From NCBI GenBank assembly GCA_034008185.1, contig CM067081.1, positions 87,874,765 to 87,938,764 on the forward strand: 64,000 nt of DNA. The letters run 5' to 3'. This stretch comes from Gorsachius magnificus (taxonomy: Eukaryota > Chordata > Aves > Pelecaniformes > Ardeidae). Shown one piece after another: positions 1-9,797 of the stretch. The first letter of the stretch is position 1, and each line of letters begins with the position of its first letter. The notes below the pieces were generated by a model. It had not been told where the DNA came from. It saw only the letters and a program-made list of their open reading frames with translations, and did not search any database. A program made the translations under genes and the position numbers.

Positions 1-522
1 GCAACACTTAACATTTAAGCCTTGTTGAATCCACAGCTGCTGCACTTGGTATCTGGTCTCACACACACCAGGCAAGAGGGCTGGGTACCACAGCACCCGT
101 TTCACAGCAGCTGGCATGCTGTGGTGAAAACTGCCTGTTCTGGTTAGCAGAAAAGACTGAGGAACAGAGTTTTCTATATTTTGTCCCTCTGGGCTAGGTG
201 TAGAGTCACCTCAGGTCAACCAGAAAGTGCCTGGGAGGCTGAATATTTGTATCCTCTTGCTTATAATATTCTTTCTTAAAGACTGAGGTGGTGTCAGTCC
301 TTTCTAGCAGTGGCTGGAGACCACCCTGGGCAGCGCTGGGCTGCTTGGCGTTCAGCCCCGCTGCTGGCTAAACAGCCTTCCTGGGTGGGAGAAGGGGAGG
401 TAGGAAAGGGAGAGAAAAGGACTCTACTGTTGTTAATTTAATGCCTACTTGCCACTAATGCATGCTTAGAGCAGTGAGGGCTTTTCCTCTCACAAGGAGA
501 TTTTGGCAGGCATGCTTATTTT
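1..522. other. No gene recognised
   Basis: I see no gene or repeat family here. A purine-rich tract lies at about 386-420. On the minus strand it reads as a long pyrimidine run ending in CAG, so it resembles a splice acceptor, but the only frame that stays open after it closes within about 28 codons without a good donor. Confidence 0.5.
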
Positions 523-850
523 AGAATCATAGAATCATTTAGGTTGGAAAAGACCTTTAAGATCATCGAGTCCAGCCATTAACCTAACCCTGCCATCCCA
601 CCACTAAACCATGTCCCTAAGTACCTTGTCTACCCATCTTAATACCTCCAGGGATGGGGACTTGACCACTTCCCTGGGCAGCCCGTTCCAGTGCCTGACA
701 ACCCTTTCTGTGAAGAAATTTTTCCTAATGTCTAACCTAAACCTCCCCTGGCACAACTTGAGGCCATTTCCCATGTCCTATCACCCATTACCTGGGAAAA
801 GAGACCAACACGCACTTCACTACACCCTCCTTTCAGGTAGTTGTAGAGGG
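523..850 (-). mobile_element. CR1 LINE, 3' end fragment
   Basis: On the plus strand this begins with AGAATCATAGAATCATTTAG and continues through the usual CR1 3' sequence (GGTTGGAAAAGACC, then a stretch covering the C-terminal end of ORF2), so the element runs on the minus strand with its 3' end at the left. It stops around 850 at TTGTAGAGGG, where the family sequence would continue into the reverse-transcriptase C-terminal region. It is therefore 5'-truncated, which is normal for CR1 target-primed insertion. The 100-codon plus-strand frame at 611-913 is an antisense shadow of this element and not a gene. It belongs to the same 3'-end subfamily as the copies at 17.9 kb and 61.5 kb. Confidence 0.9.
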
Positions 851-3800
851 AAGTTGTTTTGTGTCTATGGATGGGATGTCGGGTTATGTTGGGGACTAGT
901 GGAGTGTTTTTAAGAGTTAACGAGCTGTGTGTTTGCAGTCATGCTGTAGAATTTAGGATTAGGTGAGAATTTCTGAAGTGCCAAAATGTTAAATAGAACT
1001 TAAAAGTTCTTCAAAATCTTATTTCAGTAGCCTGATGCCACCCTGTTATTGTTAAATACATTGACTATAGTCTGTCTTTTATTGCCTACTCAGTGTCGCT
1101 CCAGGTGAATCAGAATTGTATAGTCATATGTTTTCAGACAGGTTTAGATGTCATATAGATCACTACATTATTCTTATTAACTTGAAAGAAATATAAAAAT
1201 GAGATGCTGTTAATTAGGGTCAGATGTAATCTGTTGGCTCATGAGATCCTTTGGACTTTGGACGTAGCTTCTGTTTTATTCAGAGCTTTAGCCACTCATT
1301 TCTGTGTATTAAATACAGGTGATTCCTGTGATGATATAGGCCTAAGAGTGTCCCCATAACCCAATCAATTCCAGCAGACTGTCTGGAGTACACCACACCA
1401 TTATCACTGCCCCATAAACATAGAACCCAAGCATTGCAGACTATCATGAAAAGACCTGGGTTTGTGAATGAGAGGGTTGATCAGACTGTGACTGGATGCA
1501 ATCTGAATCAACGCTATTTATTAAATAGGGAATTTTGTAATGGGAAATCAAGTGACAGAAGTTTGCAATATACCTCCTTTTCTTCCCTGGGGTTTCCCCT
1601 AATATTTTTAATCATGCTTGTAGACTATATGAAGCAATAATTCATTATGGACATGCTCCAAAGGCCATTTAAGTCAATGAAGGCAATCCCATGTAATTCA
1701 GAGGCTACTGTTCACTGCAAAGAGCTTTGGATCAGCCCCAGCAGCTATAAAGTCCGTGCTGGAAAATCTTGTCCCCAGACTACATAGCAGTTCTGTATCA
1801 GTGTGACCAGCAAATTAATAGTGGAAATTTTAGTTTCTTTTCTCTGCTTTGATTAAGACTATCATGTAAATTTTCCCATCTGCACTTCATTAGATATGTT
1901 AAGATGAGCAGGTGTGATCCCCAGGGTTGACTCTGGGGTATCATAATAACCACATCCAATGGTCTGCTAAGTGGCAAAAGGAGTCAGTCCTCCTTTACTC
2001 CTTTCAGGCTGCACCTGGATGGCTGGCATGGCTATAGAATTTTTTTTTCCCATTAAATAAACCACCTGCATTCACACAGACCATTAAAATGGTGCTACTG
2101 CGGGTGTTTACAGGATACAAGAAAATGTGAAACTCCTTATGGTCCTCTGCAGGAATTTAAGGCAAACAACCCAAAAAGAAATGTGAATGCTACCCATGTC
2201 TCACTTCAGTGTGCATTCAGATTCTTCACAATAAGAACTAAATTTACAGAGAGGCTTCCCTATGATTTCTATTTCTACTTCAGCACACAAAGCTTTTTCA
2301 CTCTGAGTTGTGTATAGAGGATGGATTGTAAATGCACAAATCCAGCTGTGCTCCATTTTTATAAGGCATGTAAGAGTTTGTGTCTACATAAATTATTAAC
2401 ACAAACCTGTGTGAAAAACCTGCACTGTCAAGTGAACTGTGCATACAAGTAGAAATCACATTTTGAATCCATGGGTCCTTTAAAAAAACACCTTTTTAAA
2501 ATGGATTCTTTTCAATTTACCATTAATTTGAAGAACATCTACACGGCAGCTATAATCTGTAGAGTTAAATGCCAAAAAAACTTGCAGCCTGCCTTTTTTA
2601 TCCCCAGCTTTCTAGCAGTTAACGAGTGGGTTTTGTCTTGTAAACATCTTTTCTTCACCTTATAACTTATCTACTGTAATCTTTCAAATTCCCTAAATGA
2701 AGTAGCACCATTTCCTGAAGGCCAAGATAGGACACTTAGGGCCAGATCAACTTCTCATTTCCACACAGCCTTGCACAGAGATGGGTGAGGGAGTGATGGG
2801 CAGCAGGGAGTGGAGCAGAGAAATCCTACTGGCCCAGAAGGGCACACGTACATTTTCCACTTCACTGATGCAGAATAAAAAATCCTCCACTTACCATTTT
2901 GTATAGAACAGTTTAACAACAAACCATTTCTCTTTACTCTGCTGAAGAAAACACTCTCTTTTCATTTACATTATGAGGAAATCAGCATTTAAATGCCATG
3001 GTGAAAATTCTTTTGTATATCCTATTCATCTATGAAACATCTGAAATCAACTTGGTTTGCTTTTCAGGCTGTTTGTTGAGAAGAAAGCCTCAACAAATCC
3101 TGTAACCATTACCATTATTGATCTAGATTCCGCTTTTTATAACCTCTGTGAAAATAAGCTAATTGAAGAAACCATTTTTGTTTTAAAGAAATTATTAGTA
3201 CTGAATTATGTTAAAGCATAAGAAGAGTGTAGTTTACTTTTATTTGCCTTTTTATTTTCACGGGTTTTCCAGGCACTATGGCTATGCCAGTGATTTAACA
3301 GGAAAAGGGAAAAATGTTATTGTGAAAGATGTGATCTGGAACATTACCAACCCATGTACCATGGCCCATACCTTTGTAAAGTTTGGTTGAGGCAATGAGG
3401 AGACTTAAAATAATGGAGCAAAAGTAGGACTGTTGTAGGATAGCTGGCTAATTTTCTCACAACCTTATTTTTTATTACCCCAACAATTCCTTTGTAAGCA
3501 AAAAGTTTAAATAACCGTGTTAATTGCATTGATTAGTGCTTGCTACAGCATTTCCCACTAATGATCAGATCTGTCCCAGGCTCTCACCAGCGCTTTACAG
3601 ACAGCTCTGCTCACAAGAAGGTGTTTCATACCATTGAAACATTACTTGTCAGAACAAAGCTCTGTTGCCCTTCTACCAATAACTTCCCCTATCCTACAGG
3701 GACGCCTGTGTGTGCTATATCTCCACCCAAGGACACACATTAAAGTAAGCTTTGAAAGGATCAGGGATGGGTTTAAACCTCAATCAGGCTCACACTCAAG

Positions 3801-6381
3801 GATACATCTGCTTTCTGGCAGACCAGAACATTCTTGAGTCCACAAAAATGCAGATTTGGATCATATAGGTTCAGGACAGGGAGCACCTGGGGATTGGAAA
3901 TGCACCATTACAGTCCTGGATGAAGACATAGGGCGAGCTCAGATGACTGTGGGAGATGCCCCTGCCCTGAGGCTGCAGAGAGCAATGATAAAAGTTTCCA
4001 TGTGGGGCACAGTAAAGCAAGTGATGACACCATTCCCTGAGCTCAGCTGTCAGCCACGACAGCATCTCATGGCACAAGCTACCCACTGTGTTGGGTAGAT
4101 GTAACGAAAAACATTTCAGCATCATGATATTACCTCTGGTACTAAACCTGAAGGCTATCAGGCATTTGAAGACAGCCCAATGGCTGAGTCCACCCCCATG
4201 TCACATTTTCTTATGGTCTCCTTTGTACGAGTTATTCACTTGATTCAGGGTGAATTAAGACACCGCCTCTGAGCTTTGGGCATCTGCAATGTGAGTCAGT
4301 GCTTCACCACATCCTCACACACGGTTTATGCAAACACGATCAGGATTTCTGAAGGGAAAGTGACTTCCTCTGTTAGCTACAAAGGATTTCAAGGTTGGCT
4401 TTTTAAATGCATAAAGGTTAGGTTTACTTCAGCTCTTCTTTGTGTCACTTCATTGGATAGCAAAAAAAATCTTGCACTAAATGCTACAGATGATAAATAT
4501 TTAAGCCAATTGAAATGTCCAGCAAGTGAAACCAAAAAAGCTAGCCTAGGATGAAAATAAGCCCTTTGCTCCTTTGCCTACCATATTGCACACTAGTCCT
4601 TGTAGAATTGCCTTTTTGATATTTCTACATCTTTTATTCTTCATCACCATCTCTACTCTATTTCCCCTCATCTGCGCATCATGACTAATTCATCATTGGC
4701 TGCGTTTGCATTCATCCAGCAAGAGGTCAAGCCCTCAGTCTGCTCCTAGGGACACAAAGGTTTATCTTTCTTTGGATAGGAGATACATACACACACTTTT
4801 TTTTTCCCAAAGAGAGAATAAATAGACAACAGAACCTTTAAAAGGGTACTGCATTTAGAGGACAACTCCTGACTAATCTGGGCTTTAATGCAAAAAAAAG
4901 TATGATAAACCTGAAATATATTTTCAAAACTTGTTAATATGATTATGAGGAGCTTTTCCTTTCATTGTACTGGATCTAAATGGAATTCACCTATGACCCC
5001 TTGAGAGAAGTGGTTGTCATTTACGGCGGGGCTATTCACCAGCCTACCCAGTAAATACCAGAACACCCATTTAAATGCCATTATAAGAGATCAGTTTGGT
5101 TTCAGAGGAGAAAGGAACTGAGCTGAATAGCAAGCTGCAAATTATGGCCCAAGCAGTGGAGGAGAGCTCTGAGGAGCAAATGACATTCTTAGTGTGGCTG
5201 CGCATGTTGCTTGGTGAGCTATGTGGTACAAAAGAGGTGTCCTGCTATTTTTAGTTTGGTTTTGGTAAGATAGTCTATAGTCTTGCAGATCTTCATAAGC
5301 TTCTGCAACACAGACTTCAATAAAAATAATAAAAAAAAATGTTTATGTATTACAGAACTTCAGGGGTAGTTTTACATAATATTGCTCAGCACTGTCAATT
5401 TGTCTGCAAACCTAACATTTTGGGCTGATTCCTACTTCAGTGCTAAAGCAGATGAGGTACTTAAGAAGTTTATATATTAGGCTTAGAAATCTCTGTCCTT
5501 AAAAGGACTTCTACAGTGCGGGGGGAGGCTGTTTCTTTCCTTCTAGGTATATACAGCCATGGATTCTTTCCGAAGACCTGGTACCAACTCCAGATAGTTC
5601 CTTTCTTGCACAAAACACAGCATCAAAGAGGAAATACTGGTGGCTAGACATTTCATCTAGGAAAATGGATTTTCATACCATCTCTGGAATATACAGAATT
5701 CAGTCCTAACACCAGAGATGTTAGAGGGATTTGGGCCTGGGTATCCCACATCCCAATGTTAATTTGTCTCTGACCATGAACCATGAGCCACTGAGCGGAG
5801 AGAAAACCTGACTAGCCTCTATTTCTGGTAGGGTCCGATGCTATGGTTGCTTAAATACAACTATCACTAAAGAAAGCTTCTCCTGGGACATGGTTTGTTG
5901 CATGTATGAAAAGTGGAAGACATTTATGCTGGTGGGAAATGTCCCTACCTGAGCCCATGGGACGGCTGAGTAGGATCTAATTCTATTCTAAATTTGGACT
6001 TTGCTAAGTTCTTCAGTTTGACAACCAAATTTCTTCTGTAACTAACCCTTGCATTGTTCATAGTCCAGTGCTATTTAAGATGGCAGGAAAGAATAAAGAG
6101 AAGCTAATCATAATGTTGGAGGCCAAAACACACAGTTAGCAGGTAAATAGATCTGGGAGGATGGCACTAAGGGGACAGTTCAGGTACCGAGATGTTTTAC
6201 TCAGTGTCTAGGGGTCAGATCTACAAATATCCATTTCCACAGGCCTCTAATTGCCAGTGAGTCATATTTTCTGTGCATGCATGACTGGACAGTGTAGCTC
6301 AGACACAGAAGGGGGTGGACTCCTCCTTGAACTGTTGGACCCCCTGTGAATGAAGTATGTGAGTGAAATATATGTGCTTAC
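851..6381. other. Unannotated A+T-rich DNA with weak exon candidates
   Basis: No recognisable repeat family or gene is visible across this 5.5 kb. Two splice-flanked open stretches are worth testing and are described under findings: 3,273-3,375 on the plus strand and 2,895-2,941 on the minus strand. The remaining open frames are short, A+T-rich and look like chance. Confidence 0.5.
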
Positions 6382-6600
6382 CAAATCTGCTACAGGGCAA
6401 TAGGCAGTCACTGCTGGATCCTGATCTAGCAGTAAATCCAGTTTTCTGAAACTGTCAGGCTGAACTGCAGATGCGCAGTGAAGAAGGAGTCCAGGATGGC
6501 CAGCCAGAGTCATTGTAGGGTAACTGCCCAGGATGCTGTATGTCTCCAGAACAAACTCCAGAAATATATAAGAAATTTTACATGTAGACAAAATTGCCAG
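6382..6600 (-). CDS. Candidate internal coding exon, gene not recognised
   Basis: On the minus strand a pyrimidine tract (T run, complement of the A23 run at 6,604-6,626) ends in CAG. It is followed by 219 nt with no stop in one frame, then the donor GTAAGC (complement at 6,376-6,381). The length is exactly 73 codons, so both boundaries are phase 0. The peptide begins LAILSTCKISYIFLEF, contains LLHCASAVQPDSFRKLDLLL in its middle and ends CPVADL. It looks helical, and the segment GHPGLLLHCASA vaguely recalls an ankyrin-type helix, but I do not recognise the protein. Codon choice is coding-like (CTG, GAG, AGC, GGC, TAC, CAC preferred) against an A+T-rich background. The frame stays open past the donor into the presumed intron until 6,262, so openness alone is not proof. 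An alternative reading is a plus-strand retroposed fragment ending in the A23 run, but no AATAAA signal precedes that run. I found no convincing neighbouring exon of compatible phase. Confidence 0.45.
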
Positions 6601-6603
6601 CTG

Positions 6604-6626
6604 AAAAAAAAAAAAAAAAAAAAAAA
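6604..6626. repeat. Poly-A run (A23)
   Basis: This is an uninterrupted run of 23 A followed by an A-rich stretch. Read on the minus strand it forms the pyrimidine tract directly before the CAG acceptor of the exon candidate at 6,382-6,600. It is probably length-polymorphic. Confidence 0.95.
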
Positions 6627-6700
6627 GAAAAATGTAATTAAATGAAACTAAATGAAATTAAATGAAATTTAAAAAAAATGAATGAATGAAAAAATGATGA
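6627..6700. repeat. A-rich low-complexity tract with AAATGAA-like units
   Basis: Imperfect repeats of AAATGAAAT/AAATGAAAC are followed by AATGAATGAATGAA. This is simple-sequence DNA contiguous with the poly-A run, with no coding potential. Confidence 0.85.
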
Positions 6701-8688
6701 GGCAATAATGAAGGCATTGGCCATGAGCTCTCAAAAAGAGGACCTGGTGATTAAGAGCAGTACTGCCAAAATCAGAAGCATTCAAAAAGCGCAAATTAGC
6801 CTTCAATTATTTTGAGTTCAGGTTTAAAATCCAGACAATTAACAATAATGTTCAGATTTATTTTTTTCCTGTTGGGAGTCCAAGCTGATAGGATGCATGC
6901 GAGTTGTGTGTGTTAACTGTTGCCCCTCACAACCACAACCTGGTGTGAGCCAGAAACCTTTTTCATCGACAGCCAGTGTCCCCTTATCATCCATCACTCA
7001 GTTCCAAGAACCAGAAATTAAGAAATGCATTAATCAACTCCAGATTAAGAGTTCTGGAAATGCATCAGCAGGCAACCGAGGATCCATGATGCTGGCACCA
7101 GGTGCGAAAGGGAAATCAGGGGAATAGCTTCTAGGCTGGCTGGGAGGGAGGCAGGAGGCAGTTGGCTTTTGGACCTCTGTTTTGTGAGGTCAGGCAGGGC
7201 TGTCATTTATCACGGTTTAGGATGCTTTATCTAGAGGACAGCAGTTTAAATTTTTACCTGTGCCCTTGCCTCCTCTCCTCTGTGTTAGAGCCTGGGTACG
7301 TCCCACATAATATCGTGTTACTCCACAGCAATTCGGTAGATCTGAATGTACGTATGCAGCAGTAGAAGTCTCACAAAGTGCTCCCGTATTACCTAAAATT
7401 ACCTTTGCTGTAATCTAGCATGAAAGGAGAGACTTCCCCCAAATTATCTTCACTTTTGATAAAACACCTTGCAGCTTTCAGAAAGGTGCAGTATAATACA
7501 AAATTCACAGCCAGTTCAAAAGCAGGGACCATTAATAAATACCTGTTCTGAGACTGATTTCTTGGAACAGCTAAGAGAACAACTATTCCTCCTGGATATT
7601 CACAAACAAGGAAACTCTCAAAAGATGGAGAAAGAGATTGGCAAATTGCTGAAGAAGGAATGGATGTGGGCAGATTAAATTTGAATGACCCACTTAAAAC
7701 TTTGAAACAAAACAATATGTGTCCTGGATGTGGCTCATGCTAATCTGGGCATCCAGAAGTCAAGTTGACTTGTTTCTGAAGGATGTAGATTAATTTTTTT
7801 CTGCAGCTAAGTGTCACTGACTAATGAAAATATATTGTCACAATACTTGCAGGTTATTGTTCCATGTGGCTGTACTCCTTAGCTGGGAATTTGTAAGCAG
7901 GTCATGACCGAAAGCAGTATGAATGCACTCAGCTATTCAAATATTCAAAATATATCATGCTATATTTATTGGAAACAAAGTCTGACAAGATTATGTGTAT
8001 ACTAGGAACTGATAATGAAACATTGCATTGCATTGGCACTGGCAGTGTCAGCAACAGAGAAATTACAAACCTTAAATATTTATATAGTAAAATGAAATGC
8101 AGCTATTAATGCTTCCAAGAAGCATGCACTGCAGTGCTCTAGATAGACATGAAGAATAGAGTTTTAGAATATCTCTAACAGGCCGATTTATCATTTTTAC
8201 AGAATAGCTCCATGTCTGTGGAAACACAGTCTTAAGGAAATTAGAAAAAGAGTTGCAAAGAGCCAACGAGGTCTGAACACAAAAAATGGGGCTTCCTGAG
8301 GGCTTAAATACACAATGGAAAAATGAATGTCATAAGTAATCTGTTTTTCTGGATTGCTGATTTATTTATGTTGATTTAAACACAGTAAATACACATATTT
8401 CTTTAAAATGCGTTGGAAGCCAACGGTATTTATGGTCCTTCAAAAGATCATACACTTATTTTCTTTTCATTAGTTTAATTCTTGGAAAGACTACCTCTTC
8501 AATGTTTATTATTTTTGGTGAGAGAAGACTGAGTAATAAACAGAACAGCCCTTAAACACAGAGTTAATGATGCCTAATGTCAGTTACCTTTTTGTTGTCA
8601 TTGCTGGAAGAAATCCTGAAGTCCTGTGCAGAGCATGAAAAAGGAACCGTGGGACGATTTAGGATCTGGGCCCATTATGCTATTTCCT
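6701..8688. other. No gene recognised
   Basis: This is about 2 kb of unique-looking sequence. A minus-strand open stretch at about 7,398-7,560 ends at an AAAG/GTAATT donor-like site, but its phase does not join the exon at 6,382-6,600 and its acceptor is poor, so I do not call it. No repeat family is visible. Confidence 0.5.
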
Positions 8689-9797
8689 TGTATTGGGTTT
8701 GCATGGCAAGGTTTTGGTAGTGGGGGGGCTACAGGGATGGCTTCTGTGAGAAGCTGCTAGAAATTTTCCCTGTCTCTGCTGCTGGCCAAGGCCAAGCCAA
8801 TCAGTGATGGTGGTAGCGCCTCTGTGATAACATATTTAAGAAGGAAAAAAACCTGCTGCGGCACAGTAGCCGGAGAGAGAAGAGAAGTGAGAGGACATGA
8901 GAGGTACAGCCCTGCAGACACCAAGGTCAATGAAAAGGAGGGGGAGGAGGTGCTCCAGGAGCCAGAGCAGAGCTTCCCCTGCAGTCCCTGGTGCAGCCCA
9001 CGGTGGGACAGGCTGTGTCCCTGCAGCCCATGGAGGTCCACTGTGGAGCAGATCTCCACCTGCAGCCCATGGAAGACCCCATGCTGCAGCGGGTGGCTGT
9101 GCCTGAAGGAGGCTGTGACCCCATGGGAAGCTCACGCTGGAGGAGGCTCCTGGCAGGACCTGTGGACCCATGGGGAGAGGACCCCAGGCTGGAGCAGCTT
9201 TGCTGGCTGGGCTGGTGACCCCTCAGGGGACCCACGCTGGAGCAGTCTGCTGCTGAGGGACTGCACCCTGTGGAAATGATGGACCCATGCTGGAGCAGTT
9301 CATGAAGAACTGCAGCCCGTGGGATGGACCCACACTGGAGAAGACCATGGGGGACTGTCTGCTGTGGGAGGGACCCCAGGCTGGAGCAGGGGCAGAGTGT
9401 GAGGAGTCCTCCCCTGAGGAGGAAGGAGCGGCAGAGACAGCGTGTGTTGAACTGACCCCAACCCCATTCCCCATCCTCCTGCACCGCTCGGGTGGAGGAG
9501 GTAGAGAAAACTGAGAGTAAAGTTAAGCCCAGGAAGAAGGGAGGGGTGGGGGGAAGGTGTTTTAAGATTCAGGGTTTTTTTTATTCTCTCCTACTCTGAT
9601 TTGACTAGTAGTAAATTAATTTCCCCAAGTTGAGTCATTTTTGCCCATGTTGGTAACTGACGAATGATTCCTCCCTGTCCTTATCTCAACTCACGAGCCT
9701 TTCGCTCCATTGTCTCTCCCCTGTCCTGCTGAAAAGGGGAGTGACAGAGCAGCTTTGGAGGGCACCTGGTGTCTGGGCAGGGTCCACCCATCATACA
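8689..9797 (+). mobile_element. Solo LTR of an endogenous retrovirus, ~1.1 kb type
   Basis: I recognise this as an avian long terminal repeat. It opens with TGTATTGGGTTTGCATGGCA, continues through a TATTTAAG TATA-like box at about 8,831 and a purine-rich stretch around 8,875-8,955, then an array of imperfect tandem units, a GAGGAGGAAGGAGCGGCAGAG block near 9,416 and a T-rich tail region near 9,570. It ends close to CCACCCATCATACA. There is no gag, pol or env beside it, so it is a solo LTR left by LTR-LTR recombination. The exact right boundary is uncertain (9,793 to 9,801). I found no clear target-site duplication: TTCCT lies on the left and no exact match on the right, consistent with an old, decayed insertion. 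The long open frames on both strands here (up to 185 codons) come from the stop-poor tandem units and are not genes. Confidence 0.82.
8985..9390 (+). repeat. Imperfect ~45-55 bp tandem units inside the LTR
   Basis: The motif ACCCACGCTGGAGCAG or a close variant recurs at about 9,131, 9,181, 9,228, 9,284, 9,327 and 9,373, a spacing of roughly 43-56 bp. Related CTGCAGCCCATGG-type segments precede it from about 8,985. The G+C-rich units contain few stop trinucleotides in any frame, which explains the long spurious open frames on both strands. Such an internal array is normal for this LTR family as I remember it. Confidence 0.8.

Noticed and set aside
340..410. Excellent minus-strand pyrimidine tract with CAG, followed by an open stretch of 28 codons
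   Set aside because: It closes with TGA without a polyadenylation signal nearby, and no usable donor precedes the stop. No recognisable peptide.
3069..3210. Plus-strand open stretch after TTTGCTTTTCAG, about 47 codons to TAA
   Set aside because: It is A+T-rich, the donor options are weak, and it lies too close to the 3,273 candidate for a comfortable intron.
5549..5655. Plus-strand acceptor TTTCTTTCCTTCTAG followed by about 33 open codons ending in TAG
   Set aside because: The acceptor is good, but there is no donor, no polyadenylation context and no partner exon of matching phase. It is probably chance.
7398..7560. Minus-strand open stretch ending AAAG/GTAATT, considered as the exon before the 6.4 kb exon
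   Set aside because: Its phase 1 (or phase 2 with the alternative donor) leads to an early stop in the 6,382-6,600 exon, and no good pyrimidine tract precedes it.
8824..9484. Long open frames on both strands (151 and 185 codons)
   Set aside because: They lie wholly inside the solo LTR and result from stop-poor tandem units. There is no domain, no splice context, and overlapping frames on both strands.
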